DNA of 64,000 nucleotides from Pseudoduganella lutea (GCF_004209755.1 NZ_CP035913.1:5828001-5892000), one strand, 5' to 3'. Numbered from the stretch's first letter, positions 37,696 to 47,705 are shown. Notes: a model not told the origin generated them from the sequence alone. Translations and numbers: made by a program.

Positions 37696-39048
37696 ATGCG
37701 GCAAATCGACGTGCAAGGCATGGCGGACAACGCCCGGTTCAACCGCTTCCATGCCAGCATCCTGGCATGGTGCGCCATCATCATCATCTGCGACGGCTAT
37801 GACCTGGCAGTGGCGGGCATCGCGCTGCCTTCGATCATGAAGGAAATGGGCATCACCGCGCAGAATGCCGGATTCATGGTCAGCTCGGCGCTGTTCGGCA
37901 TGATGTTCGGCGCGATCTTCCTCGGCACGATCGCCGACCGCATCGGCCGCCGCGCCGCCATCGCCATCTGCCTGGCGCTGTTTTCCGTCTTCACCGCCGC
38001 GGCTGGCATGACGAACGATCCATATGTGTTCAGCGCGATGCGTTTTCTCGCAGGACTCGGGATCGGCGGAGTCATGCCGAACGTGGTGGCCCAGATGACG
38101 GAATACGCGCCGAAGAAAATCCGCGCCACGCTGGTCACCCTGATGTTTTCAGGGTATGCCGTGGGGGGCATGCTGGCAGCGCTGCTGGGCAAGGGCATGA
38201 TCGAGGCGTGGGGCTGGCAATCGGTATTCCTGGCCGCCGGCGTGCCGGTCGTGCTGATTCCGTTCGTCCTGAAGTCGCTGCCGGAATCCCTGCCGTTCCT
38301 GGTGCGGGCAGGGCGGCTCGACGAGGTGACGGAGATCATCGGCAAACTCGAGCCAACGTTCATGCCGCGGCACGACGATGCCTACGCGCTGCCGTCGGCG
38401 GACCGTGCTTCCGGTGCGCCGATCGGCCGGCTGTTCCAGGATGGCCGCGGCTTCTCGACGGTGATGTTCTGGATCGCGTTCTTCATGTGCCTGTTCATGG
38501 TGTATGCACTGAGCTCGTGGCTGGCGAAGCTGATGGCGGGAGCAGGCTACAGCCTGGGATCGGCATTGACGTTCGTGCTGGTGCTGAACTTCGGCGCGGT
38601 CATCGGTGCGGTCGGCGGCGGCTGGCTGGCCGACCGCTTCCACATCAAGTATGTGCTGGTGGCCATGTATGCGCTGGCCGCCGTGTCGATCACGCTGCTC
38701 GGCTATCCGGTATCGACACCCGTGCTGTTCGTGCTGGTCGGCCTGGCCGGCGCCTCCACCATCGGCACCCAGATCGTCACCTACGCCTACGCCGGCCAGT
38801 TCTACCCAGCGGCAGTGCGCACCACTGGTATCGGCTGGGCTTCCGGCGTGGGCCGCGCCGGCGCGATCATGGCGCCCATCGTGATCGGCACGCTCGTCGG
38901 CATGATGCTGCCCCTCCAGTACAACTTCATCGCGATCGCCATCCCGGCCGTGATCGCCGCGGTGGCCATCGGCTTGATCCGGCACGGCAAGTCCGCCGCC
39001 GCGCACGGACCCGTTGCCGAAAAATTTGCCGAGCCTGCAAAGGCCTGA
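37696..39048 (+). CDS. benK: Benzoate MFS transporter (aromatic acid:H+ symporter)
   Basis: 450 residues with 12 membrane spans. The aromatic acid symporter signatures are present: DGYDLAVAGIALPSIMKEMG in the first span, with the paired aspartates needed for transport in this family, and GTIADRIGRRAAIA in the loop after the second span. It should import benzoate for BenABCD. AAGGAG lies before the ATG, and a 99-bp gap separates it from benD, still compatible with one operon. Closely related carriers take 4-hydroxybenzoate or vanillate, so the substrate rests on context. Confidence 0.88.
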   Translation: MRQIDVQGMADNARFNRFHASILAWCAIIIICDGYDLAVAGIALPSIMKEMGITAQNAGFMVSSALFGMMFGAIFLGTIADRIGRRAAIAICLALFSVFTAAAGMTNDPYVFSAMRFLAGLGIGGVMPNVVAQMTEYAPKKIRATLVTLMFSGYAVGGMLAALLGKGMIEAWGWQSVFLAAGVPVVLIPFVLKSLPESLPFLVRAGRLDEVTEIIGKLEPTFMPRHDDAYALPSADRASGAPIGRLFQDGRGFSTVMFWIAFFMCLFMVYALSSWLAKLMAGAGYSLGSALTFVLVLNFGAVIGAVGGGWLADRFHIKYVLVAMYALAAVSITLLGYPVSTPVLFVLVGLAGASTIGTQIVTYAYAGQFYPAAVRTTGIGWASGVGRAGAIMAPIVIGTLVGMMLPLQYNFIAIAIPAVIAAVAIGLIRHGKSAAAHGPVAEKFAEPAKA

Positions 39049-39107
39049 TCCACCGGCTTGCCATGCCCTTTCGTGCGGCATAAAGCCTGCTACCGCCACG
39101 GCTTGAC

Positions 39108-39132
39108 GCGGCGCACGACTGGCGTGCGCCGC
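39108..39132 (+). terminator. Possible hairpin terminator after benK
   Basis: A perfect 10-bp GC-rich stem (GCGGCGCACG / CGTGCGCCGC) with a 5-base loop lies 60 bp past the benK stop. There is no T-run after it, so it is not a classical intrinsic terminator; it may stabilise the ben transcript end or mark the gap before the next gene. Confidence 0.35.
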
Positions 39133-39180
39133 CGTCGCGCAACGCTGAGTACCATCGCAAAAAACGTCAAGGAGAAAACC

Positions 39181-39417
39181 ATGCCGCGAGGAGCGAGCCC
39201 GAAGCGCGAGCGCGAAGCCAAGAAGCTGGAGCGCAAGTTCAAGAAGGAAAAACGGTATGCCGGCCGCGAGGACGAGGTTGCCGCCCGCATCGTCAACAAG
39301 CAGCGCGCCAAGAGCGGCGAGACAAAGACACGCCACAAGCCGCCGAGCCGCTCGGCATCGCGGCGCAAGTCCCGCACGAGCCGTTCGCGCACTCGCCGGT
39401 CGCCGAAGAAATCCTGA
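39181..39417 (+). CDS. Small, strongly basic protein
   Basis: 78 residues starting MPRGASPKREREAKKLERKF with AAGGAG ahead of the ATG. The first half resembles a small protein seen in many proteobacteria (the pattern KRYAGREDEVAARIVNKQRA is conserved), while the tail is a low-complexity Arg/Ser/Lys stretch. Such proteins probably bind nucleic acid, but no function is proven and none is claimed. It precedes the CDF transporter gene by 35 bp and could share its transcript. Confidence 0.75.
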   Translation: MPRGASPKREREAKKLERKFKKEKRYAGREDEVAARIVNKQRAKSGETKTRHKPPSRSASRRKSRTSRSRTRRSPKKS

Positions 39418-39452
39418 GCATTGCCACCGCGTGCACGCCCCGGCAGGGAACC

Positions 39453-40463
39453 ATGGACGACGCCACGCACAAAGTGAAGGGTGAACGCGTAGAGGAGGGC
39501 GGCGCCGGCCTGCCGCCCGCGGCCGCCCCGGCGCCAGACCCATCGCGCGAAGCATCGCAGAAAGTGATCTACGCCGCGATCGTCGCCAACCTGGGCATCG
39601 CCGCCGCCAAGTTCACCGTGGCAGGCATCACCGGCAGCGCGGCGATGGTGGCCGAAGGCATCCACTCGGCCGTGGACACGGGCAACGAACTGCTGTTGCT
39701 GCTGGGCGAGCGGCGCAGTGCGCGCCCGCCCGACCGCCAGCATCCGTTCGGCTATGGCAAGTCGCTGTACTTCTGGGCGCTGATCGTCGCGCTGTCGGTG
39801 TTTTCGCTGGGTGGCGGGCTGTCGATCTACCACGGCGTCGCCGCGCTCCAGGCCCCGCCGCCGCTGGAAGACCCGTTGTGGAACTATGTCGTGCTCGGGG
39901 CCGCCGCCGTGTTCGAGGGCTACAGCTGGAACGTGTCGCGCGAGGCCCTGAACGCCGTACGCAGGCCCGGCACGTCGCTGTGGCAGGCCGTTCGCGCCAG
40001 CAAGGATGCATCGGTCTTCACGGTCTTCATCGAAGACTCGGCCGCGCTGCTCGGCATCGCGATCGCCGCGGCCGGCATCGCGCTGGGCCACTACTTCGAC
40101 AATCCGTATATCGACCCGGCCGCCTCGATCCTCATCGGCCTGCTCCTGGTGGGCGCGGCCGCGATGCTGGCGCGGGAAACCGGCGGCCTGCTGGTGGGCG
40201 AAAGCATCGACCGCGACGAACTGGCGGCCCTGCACGCGCTGTTTGCACGCGAGAGCGCACTGGAGTCGGTGGCAAGTTTGCGCACCATGCAGATGGGCCC
40301 TGGCGACTTGCTGCTCGCGGCATCCGTCCAGTTCCGGCGCGGCATGCCGATCGACGAGGTGGAGCAGGCGATCGCCCGGCTCGAGGCGGCGGTGGCGGCC
40401 GGGCATCCCGCGATCCGCCACATCTATTTCGAGGCATCCTCCTTGCGCGCTGTCCTGCACTGA
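39453..40463 (+). CDS. Cation diffusion facilitator family transporter
   Basis: 336 residues, a CDF-family exporter of zinc or other divalent metal ions out of the cytoplasm in exchange for protons. Six spans are visible after a short Ala/Pro-rich N-terminus. The second span carries AEGIHSAVDTGNE, the HxxxD half of the metal site, and the fifth FIEDSAALLG, the second half; the HPFGYGKSLYFW motif links spans two and three. The C-terminal cytoplasmic domain (about 245-336) is the usual dimerisation part. In this branch the second metal motif has Glu-Asp in place of His, as in ZnT9-like proteins. Confidence 0.88.
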   Translation: MDDATHKVKGERVEEGGAGLPPAAAPAPDPSREASQKVIYAAIVANLGIAAAKFTVAGITGSAAMVAEGIHSAVDTGNELLLLLGERRSARPPDRQHPFGYGKSLYFWALIVALSVFSLGGGLSIYHGVAALQAPPPLEDPLWNYVVLGAAAVFEGYSWNVSREALNAVRRPGTSLWQAVRASKDASVFTVFIEDSAALLGIAIAAAGIALGHYFDNPYIDPAASILIGLLLVGAAAMLARETGGLLVGESIDRDELAALHALFARESALESVASLRTMQMGPGDLLLAASVQFRRGMPIDEVEQAIARLEAAVAAGHPAIRHIYFEASSLRAVLH

Positions 40464-40504
40464 CGGCGGGCCGCGCCCGCAGCCAATGAAGCCGCGCGAA
40501 GCGC

Positions 40505-41719
40505 CTACCGTGGCGCAGCCTGCTTCAGATCCATGGTGTCGGGATCCGAGTCGCCTGCCAGCGGGGCGCCCCGCAGCTTCAGCCACACGAACCCGAGCAC
40601 GCCCGCAAGCAGCGATGCGGCCAGGATGGCCATCTTCGCGCCATTGATCACGTCCGCCTGGCCCGTGAACGCGAGATTGGTGATGAAGATCGACATCGTG
40701 AAGCCGATCCCGCCCAGCAATCCCGCCCCCGCGATGTGCCGCCAGCCCAGGTCGAGCGGCAGGCGGCACAGGCTCAGCGCCACGGCTGCAAAGCTGAACA
40801 GGACGATGCCGACCGGCTTGCCGACGACCAGGCCGGCGATGATGCCCAGGCTGTTGATGCTCGCCAGCTCCGCAGCCCAGTCCGCGCCGATCACGATGCC
40901 CGTATTGGCCAGTGCGAAAATCGGCAGGATCAGGAAGGTGACCGGTTTGTGCAGGAAATGCTCGAGGCGGTGCGAGGGCGACGCGGTGTCGTCCTCCTTC
41001 GTGGAATACGGGATCGCAAAGGCCAGCAGAACGCCGGCAATGGTCGCGTGCACGCCCGACTTGAGCATCAGGAACCACATCAGCGCACCGCCAATCAGGT
41101 AGGGCAGCAGAGCCATGATGCGCAGCAGCCGGTTCATCGCCATCAGTGCGGCAAACACGGCCAGCGCGCCGAGCAGATAAAGGAAGGACAGGTCGGTCGT
41201 ATAGAGCAGGGCAATGACGATGATCGCGCCCAGGTCGTCCATCACGGCCAGTGCCGTCAGGAAGATCTTCAGCGAGGCCGGTACCCGGCTGCCGAGCAGG
41301 GCAAGCACGCCAAGGGCAAAGGCGATGTCGGTCGCCATCGGGATGCCGACACCCGGCTGGGTGGGCGTGCCACCGTTCAGGCTAAAGTGGATCAGCGCCG
41401 GGACGGCGATGCCGCCGGCCGCCGCGAGCATCGGCAGTGCGGCATTGCGCAGGTCGGACAATTCGCCGTTATACAGCTCGCGTTCGAGTTCGAGACCGAT
41501 CAGCAGGAAGAACACCGCCATCAGTCCGTCGTTGATCCAGTGCTCCACGCTCAGGCCGGCGACGACCTGATGCCAGAAGCCGAGGTAGGCGGCGCCAAAC
41601 GAAGAATTGGCGATCGACAGGGAAACCAGCGTGCACAGGATCAGCACCACGCCGCCGGCCTTGCTCGATTGGATGAATGCCTTGAAGGTGCGGGAGAGGC
41701 TGCGTTCGACGCGCATCAT
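40505..41719 (-). CDS. nhaA: Na+/H+ antiporter NhaA
   Basis: 404 residues from the first of two adjacent ATG codons at 41719 and 41716; GGAGGC lies just upstream and suits the second slightly better. Twelve membrane spans fit NhaA. The sodium-binding aspartates are in the middle of the protein (LTALAVMDDLGAIIVIALLY, the DD pair) and the pore region GIPMATDIAFALGVLALLG is conserved. It exports Na+ against H+ for salt and pH balance. A long upstream extension to 41863 was rejected. The gene converges with the CDF gene. Confidence 0.93.
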   Translation of the reverse strand: MMRVERSLSRTFKAFIQSSKAGGVVLILCTLVSLSIANSSFGAAYLGFWHQVVAGLSVEHWINDGLMAVFFLLIGLELERELYNGELSDLRNAALPMLAAAGGIAVPALIHFSLNGGTPTQPGVGIPMATDIAFALGVLALLGSRVPASLKIFLTALAVMDDLGAIIVIALLYTTDLSFLYLLGALAVFAALMAMNRLLRIMALLPYLIGGALMWFLMLKSGVHATIAGVLLAFAIPYSTKEDDTASPSHRLEHFLHKPVTFLILPIFALANTGIVIGADWAAELASINSLGIIAGLVVGKPVGIVLFSFAAVALSLCRLPLDLGWRHIAGAGLLGGIGFTMSIFITNLAFTGQADVINGAKMAILAASLLAGVLGFVWLKLRGAPLAGDSDPDTMDLKQAAPR

Positions 41720-41976
41720 GCCGCCTCCGGCGCGGCATGGAAGGCGAGGGGAAGAAAGAGAGAATCGTTGCAGGTCAGGACAGTGATGTTCATGATGGTC
41801 GCGAAAAAGCCGCGTGGCGGCCCGACCATCGCGCGTCCTGCCGTACCCCAACGATACGAACACCCGGCCGTGATTATACCGCGCCCGTGTTGTCGATCAA
41901 CCATGCTCCGTGTGCGGTGTTCTTCCCCGGGTGCCACGACGCCAAGACAACGTCTTGCCTAATGCATATCTTTTAA

Positions 41977-41998
41977 TGATAATGGTGTCTCATTATCA
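41977..41998. promoter_or_regulatory. Fur/Zur-like palindrome before the TonB receptor
   Basis: TGATAATG-N6-CATTATCA is a perfect 8-bp inverted repeat located 80 bp before the receptor ATG, in an AT-rich pocket. The GATAATG and CATTATC arms are those of classical Fur boxes, though the 6-bp centre is longer than usual. Metal-dependent repression of the receptor is the natural reading. Confidence 0.6.
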
Positions 41999-42078
41999 CC
42001 GCACGCATCGTGAGCATGCCAGCCTGTGGCGCAGCGATGCAGCGTTGGCCATGGCGCGATCAATTCAAACAGGAAAAC

Positions 42079-44331
42079 ATGAACATGAAAAAAAGACCCG
42101 CACTGAGGGAAGCCGCCAGTGTCCTGGCAATGCTGCCTACCGTCCTGTGGGCGCAGGCAATGGAATCCGATCCCCAGGCCGTGTCGGGTGGGATCGACAC
42201 GGTGACCATCAGCGCAAGCCGGGCCGCGGATGCCTGGCCCGTGACCACGCCGTCACAGACCTTGTCCGGCGCCGAGCTGGTACATCGCCGGCAAGGCGGG
42301 CTTGGCGAGACCATCGCCGGCTTGCCGGGTGTGCACCTGGACAGCTTTGGCGGCGGCGCGTCGCGCCCCGTCATCCGCGGACAGACCCTGCCACGCGTCG
42401 AGATCCTGAGCGATGGCGCCGCGCTGTTCGACGTTTCCTCGGTCTCGCCGGACCACGCGGTCACGACCGACCCGCTGCTGCTCGACGCGATCGAGATCAT
42501 CCGCGGTCCGGCCGCTGTCCGCTATGGCGGGAACGCCGTCAATGGGGCGATCAACCTGATCGACAGTAAAGTGCCGACCAGGCTGCCGGCCGGCGGCCTG
42601 GCGGGTGCGACCGAAGTGCGCTACGGCACGGGCGACAACGAGAAGACGGCCGTCGGTCGCGTCACCGCCAGCATGGGCCGGTTCGCGGTCCACGCCGAGG
42701 GCGTGCGCCGTCATGCCGACGATTACGAGGTGCCGGATGCCTATGGCGCCGATGCGCTGCGCGATTCCTTCGCCGAGAACACCAGCTACGCATTCGGTGC
42801 GTCGTGGATCACGTCGAAGGGCTACATCGGCGCCGCGTTCACACGCATGAAAAGCCACTATGGCCTCCCGGGTCATAGCCACCTGAACGGCGTGTGCCAT
42901 ACGCACGACATGGACCTGCATTGCACGGCACACGGCGGGTTCGACGATCCCTTCGGCTCCCCCGACAGCCATGCCGCCGTCATCCGGCTGCGCAGCGACC
43001 GGGTCGATATCCGTGCGGACCATGACGACCCGCTGCCGGGGATTTCCCATGCGCGCCTGCGCCTGTCCCACACCGACTACGCGCACGACGAGATCGATGG
43101 CGACAAGCTGTTCACGCGCTATACCAACAAGGTCAAGGATGGACGCTTCGAGCTGACCCATCGGCCTTTGCTGGGCTTTACGGGCACGTTGGGCGCACAG
43201 TACACGGACGGCACCTTCAGCGGCATCAACGTCGAAGACCTGCATGTGCCGTTCCCTGAAAATGCCTACGGACTTGTGCCGCCCTACCATCACGTCACAA
43301 AAAACATCGGCCTGTTCCTGAGCGAGCGCCGTTCCTTTGGCGCGGTCGATCTCGAACTCGCGGTGCGCAAGGACTGGCGCGAGATACGCGTACCGGCGCC
43401 CACGTTCCTGGCCACCATGACGCCCGAGTATGAAGCGATGTTCACCGAATGGTACGGGAGCGACTGGCGGCGGATCATCGAGACCGAGGCGGTCGACAGC
43501 TTCCTCGCCAGGAATCCCGGCACGAAGCACAATCCTTTCTCGGCGTCGCTGGGCGGCACCTGGACCATGGGGCAGGGGTATTCGGTGGGGCTGTCGTTCG
43601 GCCATACCGAGCGCGCGCCGAACGTGCGCGAGCTTTACGCCCGTGGCAACAATCTCTCGACCAACAGCTACGAACTCGGGCTTGCAGTCGATAATCCCAT
43701 CTTCAAGGAAGGCAAGCGCCCCGCCGGGGACGTGCTCGAGTCGACGAACTCGATCGACCTGACCTTGCGAAAGACCGGTGGTCCGCTCGATGCCGAGATC
43801 GGCGTGTTCTACCAGGACGTCGGCGATTACATTTTCGCGCGGCTGATCGAGACCGAGAAGGCGACTGGCGTTGCGCACAACTTCCTGGCCTACACGGCGG
43901 CCGACGTGCGCTTCGCCGGCATCGATGGCCAAGTGAGCTACCGGGTAACGCCCGCTTCGCGCGTCACGGTGTCCGGCGACTATGTCCATGCCCGCATGAA
44001 GAGCATGGAAGACCATCTGCCGCGCATCCCCCGTGGCCGGCTTGGTGTGCGCTACGAGCGGAACTGGGGGCCGCTCTCGGCCGATCTCGACGTGTCCCGC
44101 ACGTTCGGCCAGAGCCGGATCGCCGCCTATGAAACCGGGACGGCAGGCTACAACATGGTCAACGCAACGCTGGTCTACCGGTGGGACATGGGCTCGCGAC
44201 AGTCGTTGGAATTCTATGCGCGGGGCACCAACCTCACCGATGAACTGGCCTTTGCCCATACCTCGTTCGTGAAGAACCAGTCGCCGCTGCGGGGCCGCAG
44301 CGTCGCGTTCGGGGTGCGGCACGCGTTCTGA
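42079..44331 (+). CDS. TonB-dependent receptor, ZnuD-like
   Basis: 750 residues from MNMKKRP, with AGGAAAAC before the ATG. After a signal peptide come a plug domain (about 45-170: ETIAGLPGVHLDSFGGGASR, then EIIRGPAAVRYGGNAVNG) and a 22-strand barrel ending in FGVRHAF with a terminal phenylalanine. A loop near residues 265-310 is rich in His, Asp and Cys (GHSHLNGVCHTHDMDLHC), as in the zinc receptor ZnuD. It should import zinc or a metal complex across the outer membrane using TonB. The upstream palindrome supports metal control. Confidence 0.85.
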   Translation: MNMKKRPALREAASVLAMLPTVLWAQAMESDPQAVSGGIDTVTISASRAADAWPVTTPSQTLSGAELVHRRQGGLGETIAGLPGVHLDSFGGGASRPVIRGQTLPRVEILSDGAALFDVSSVSPDHAVTTDPLLLDAIEIIRGPAAVRYGGNAVNGAINLIDSKVPTRLPAGGLAGATEVRYGTGDNEKTAVGRVTASMGRFAVHAEGVRRHADDYEVPDAYGADALRDSFAENTSYAFGASWITSKGYIGAAFTRMKSHYGLPGHSHLNGVCHTHDMDLHCTAHGGFDDPFGSPDSHAAVIRLRSDRVDIRADHDDPLPGISHARLRLSHTDYAHDEIDGDKLFTRYTNKVKDGRFELTHRPLLGFTGTLGAQYTDGTFSGINVEDLHVPFPENAYGLVPPYHHVTKNIGLFLSERRSFGAVDLELAVRKDWREIRVPAPTFLATMTPEYEAMFTEWYGSDWRRIIETEAVDSFLARNPGTKHNPFSASLGGTWTMGQGYSVGLSFGHTERAPNVRELYARGNNLSTNSYELGLAVDNPIFKEGKRPAGDVLESTNSIDLTLRKTGGPLDAEIGVFYQDVGDYIFARLIETEKATGVAHNFLAYTAADVRFAGIDGQVSYRVTPASRVTVSGDYVHARMKSMEDHLPRIPRGRLGVRYERNWGPLSADLDVSRTFGQSRIAAYETGTAGYNMVNATLVYRWDMGSRQSLEFYARGTNLTDELAFAHTSFVKNQSPLRGRSVAFGVRHAF

Positions 44332-44802
44332 CGGAACGCCGGCGTTGCGCGCCGTGTCCGGTCAATGCCTGGCAGGACACAGAACTGGCCACCAGTCCCG
44401 TTCTGATTAGCAACGGCTGGTGTAGTAAAACTAAGGGGGCTCTGTTTGGCGGCTGAGTGGTTTCGTGCCAACTTGTCCGGCAAGCACAGCCAGCCGAGGA
44501 TACGCCGCCAATGACCTTTTCCCTCGGTAAAATTTTCTGTGATCTGGCGCGGTTGTCGGATCGATACGTGCCAGCGTCGACCCGATTAGCACAACTTGCC
44601 GGGAAAGGAAACACGCTGTACCAAAACTACATCAACACGACGTAAATCGTTTCTGAACTTGCATTATTGACATACCATCGCTGCACGGCACCAGGCGTGC
44701 ACCATGCCTGTCGAATCACCTGCCGGCTTGCTCTGCTCGCGCCGTCCACAGTGCGAGAGTCTTCCCCCAATAGCACAACAATAGAAGGAGTAGAGGAGCG
44801 CA
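44332..44802. other. Intergenic region between two TonB receptor genes
   Basis: 471 bp without a supported gene. A lower-GC pocket at 44610-44680 is the likely promoter area of the second receptor operon, whose ribosome site AAGGAG is at 44785-44790. No riboswitch class was recognised. Confidence 0.4.
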
Positions 44803-47610
44803 ATGAGAAAAAATAGAAACGTTTCCAATATCGTGTTGGCCTTCACGGCGATGCTTACGGCCGCGCAGAACAGCGCGGCGCAGGAGGCCGCGCCCGCAGG
44901 GGCCGGCGAGGGCGCCAGCGCCAACACCGTGGTGGTCAAGGGCATCCGGCGCAGCCTGATTAACTCGCTCGACACCAAGCGTGAAGGCAGCGGCATCGTC
45001 GACGCCATTTCGGCGGAAGACATCGGCAAGTTCCCCGACCAGAACCTGGCCGAATCGCTGCAGCGCATCACCGGCGTCTCGATCGACCGCTCGGGCGGCG
45101 AGGGCAAGCAGGTCACCGTGCGCGGCTTCGGTCCCGACTTCAATACGGTGCTCGTCAACGGTCGCCAGGTCGCCTCGGAAAACGAGAACCGCGCGTTCAA
45201 TTTCGATACCGTCTCGGCCGACCTGGTCAACAGCATCAATGTCTTCAAGACGGGCACGGCCACCCAGCAGTCGGGCGGCATCGGCTCGACCATCAATATC
45301 ACCACCGCGCGGCCTTTGGCCCTGGGCGGATTCAAGGTGGCCGGTTCGGTCAAGGCCCTGCACGACGACAATCGCGGCGAGACCACGCCCGAGTACTCGC
45401 TCCTCGTCAGCGATACCTTCGCCAACGGCAAGTTCGGTGCCCTGGTCGCGGTCTCGCGCAAGAAAGCCAGGACGCGCCTGAACCAGGCGCAAACGGATGG
45501 CTGGCTGCAAAACGCCGGCATCCCGACCGGCGAACTCAATGACGGCGCCGGCTTCGCGGGCGCCGTGTTCTCACCCCGCAACTACGACACCAAGGTAACG
45601 TTCGAGGAGCGCACCCGCACCAATGCCAACCTGGTCCTGCAATACCGGCCATCGAGCGCGCTGACGCTGACGGCGGACGCGCTGTATTCCGACTTCGACA
45701 TCAAGACCGATGCCACATCCTACGGCCACTGGTTCACCGCGCCGAACGTGCAGCGCGCCCGCACCGATGCGAATGGCACCATCACCGACCTGTACCAGGA
45801 AGTGGGGCTGGCAACGGACTTCCATGCCAAGAAATTCGACCGGCTCACCAACACCAAGTCGTTCGGCCTGCAAGCCGACTGGAAGATCTCGAACAAGCTC
45901 AATATCGTCTTCGATGCGTGGAAATCGGATGCGACGCGCGAGCCCAACAACGGCGGCGGCGACCAGCTGTCACTGATCGGCTACAAGAACCGCGCACGCT
46001 TCCAGTCCGATGCGTCCACGCTGCCCTGGGTGAGCGAATTCGCCGCGCCGGCGACGGGGCTGGTGTACGAATTCGATGCCCAGGGCCGGCCGGTCACCCA
46101 TTCCGTCGGCAACTACCTCGACCCGGCCAACGCGCGCGCGCACGTGATGCTGCGCCGTGGCTGGGCCGTCGACGACGCGATCCGGCAGTACAAGGTCGAC
46201 GGCGTGTGGAAAGAGGGCGGCAGCGAGGGCCTGGTCTCGGCCCGCTTCGGTGTGCAGCGCTCGCAGGAGACCAAGTCGCTCACCCGCTGGGACAACGAAG
46301 GCGTGGGGATCCACTGCACGTATTGCGGCTATGCGGATTTGCCGGCCATTCCGGCCGGCACCCTCAGCGTGTTCAACGCGGGCAGCGACTTCCTGCGTGG
46401 CGTCAGCGGCAGCGGCCGCACGCCCACTGCCTGGCTGCGCCATGACGGCGAGAAGCAGTTTGCGTTCGTCGAGCAGCAGAGCGGGAAGAACTTCGATGCC
46501 GTGGTGCGCGACAATTCCTATGCGGTTGAGGAAAAAACCACGTCGGCCTACCTCGAACTGGCATTCGCGGGGGCACTGGCCGACATGCCCGTGCGGATGA
46601 CGGCCGGCGCCCGGCTGGAACACACCGACATCAAGGTGTCCGGCACCCAGGGCAATATCGAGCGGCTGAACGTGCTCGATGCCACGGAGCTCAGCGCCGT
46701 GTATGGCGCCAAGTCGGCCATCAACGTCAGCAATTCGTACTACTCGGTGCTGCCCAACCTGAACGCCAGCATGGAAGTGACGGATGCGCTGGTGGCGCGC
46801 CTTGCCGTCTACCGGTCGCTGACGCGGCCGCGCCTCGACGACCTGTCGCCGGCCACCAACATCGTCACGACCCGCCCGGGCACGCTGACCGCCTCCTCCG
46901 GCGATCCGACCCTGAAGCCCTTCGAGTCGAATAACCTCGACCTGTCGCTGGAGTGGTACTACAAGCCGGCCAGCTACATTTCGGGTGGATTCTTCTGGAA
47001 AGACGTCAGCAATTTCATCGTGTCCAGCAACACGACGCGGCAGTTCGATACCAGTACCGGCGTGCTGACGGACCCCAGCACGGGTACCGACAAGCTCAAG
47101 CCCGATGCGGCCGATGGCCCGGCCGTGTTCACGTTGACCCGGCCCAGCAACGGGCCATCGGCGGTGGTGCACGGCTTCGAACTGGCAGTGCAGCACACGT
47201 TCGACAACGGCCTGGGCTTCATCGTCAACGGCACCGTCGTGCGTAGCGACTCCAACCTGAATCCGGGCGACATCACCCAGAAGTTCGCGGTGACCGGCAT
47301 CAGCGATTCGGCCAACGTCGTCGGCTTCTACGAACGCGGGCCGTATCAGCTGCGCCTGGCTTACAACTGGCGCGACAAGTTCCTGCAATCGCTCACCCAG
47401 CAGAACGGCGACGGCGTGACCCAGGTGGCGGCCTATGGCCAGTGGGACCTGAGCGGCAGCTACGAGGTGTCGAAGAACCTGTCGGTGGTGTTCGAGGCAA
47501 CGAACCTGAACGAAGCGGTGGTCAAGAAGTATGGCCGCTACACGAACCAGTTCCTGCTGGCGGAGGATTCGGGCCGCCGTTTCGCGCTCGGCCTGATCGC
47601 CAAGTTCTGA
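44803..47610 (+). CDS. TonB-dependent receptor (Xanthomonas/Caulobacter class)
   Basis: 935 residues. A signal peptide ends near residue 26 (NSAAQ). The plug starts VVVKGIRRSLINSLDTKR and continues with AISAEDIGKFPDQNLAESLQ and GVSIDRSGGEGKQVTVRGFG, the signature of the large receptors common in Caulobacter and Xanthomonas that take up sugars or other nutrients. The barrel ends in RRFALGLIAKF with a terminal phenylalanine. It heads a four-gene operon with a flavin halogenase, SapC and DUF6445 genes, an arrangement repeated in those bacteria. The ligand is unknown. Confidence 0.9.
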   Translation: MRKNRNVSNIVLAFTAMLTAAQNSAAQEAAPAGAGEGASANTVVVKGIRRSLINSLDTKREGSGIVDAISAEDIGKFPDQNLAESLQRITGVSIDRSGGEGKQVTVRGFGPDFNTVLVNGRQVASENENRAFNFDTVSADLVNSINVFKTGTATQQSGGIGSTINITTARPLALGGFKVAGSVKALHDDNRGETTPEYSLLVSDTFANGKFGALVAVSRKKARTRLNQAQTDGWLQNAGIPTGELNDGAGFAGAVFSPRNYDTKVTFEERTRTNANLVLQYRPSSALTLTADALYSDFDIKTDATSYGHWFTAPNVQRARTDANGTITDLYQEVGLATDFHAKKFDRLTNTKSFGLQADWKISNKLNIVFDAWKSDATREPNNGGGDQLSLIGYKNRARFQSDASTLPWVSEFAAPATGLVYEFDAQGRPVTHSVGNYLDPANARAHVMLRRGWAVDDAIRQYKVDGVWKEGGSEGLVSARFGVQRSQETKSLTRWDNEGVGIHCTYCGYADLPAIPAGTLSVFNAGSDFLRGVSGSGRTPTAWLRHDGEKQFAFVEQQSGKNFDAVVRDNSYAVEEKTTSAYLELAFAGALADMPVRMTAGARLEHTDIKVSGTQGNIERLNVLDATELSAVYGAKSAINVSNSYYSVLPNLNASMEVTDALVARLAVYRSLTRPRLDDLSPATNIVTTRPGTLTASSGDPTLKPFESNNLDLSLEWYYKPASYISGGFFWKDVSNFIVSSNTTRQFDTSTGVLTDPSTGTDKLKPDAADGPAVFTLTRPSNGPSAVVHGFELAVQHTFDNGLGFIVNGTVVRSDSNLNPGDITQKFAVTGISDSANVVGFYERGPYQLRLAYNWRDKFLQSLTQQNGDGVTQVAAYGQWDLSGSYEVSKNLSVVFEATNLNEAVVKKYGRYTNQFLLAEDSGRRFALGLIAKF

Positions 47611-47617
47611 CGTGACG

Positions 47618-47664
47618 GGAGGGGCGCGGGCCAAAAATGGTCAAAAACGCGCCGGCGCCCCTCC
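47618..47664 (+). other. Stem-loop between receptor and halogenase genes
   Basis: A 10-bp perfect GC-rich stem (GGAGGGGCGC / GCGCCCCTCC) encloses a 27-base loop in the 95-bp gap after the receptor stop. No T-run follows. It may protect the receptor mRNA 3' end or partly stop transcription, giving more receptor than halogenase. Confidence 0.45.
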
Positions 47665-47705
47665 ATTTGAACCGTTCCATTGCCAATCATTGATAACAGG
47701 CAGAC

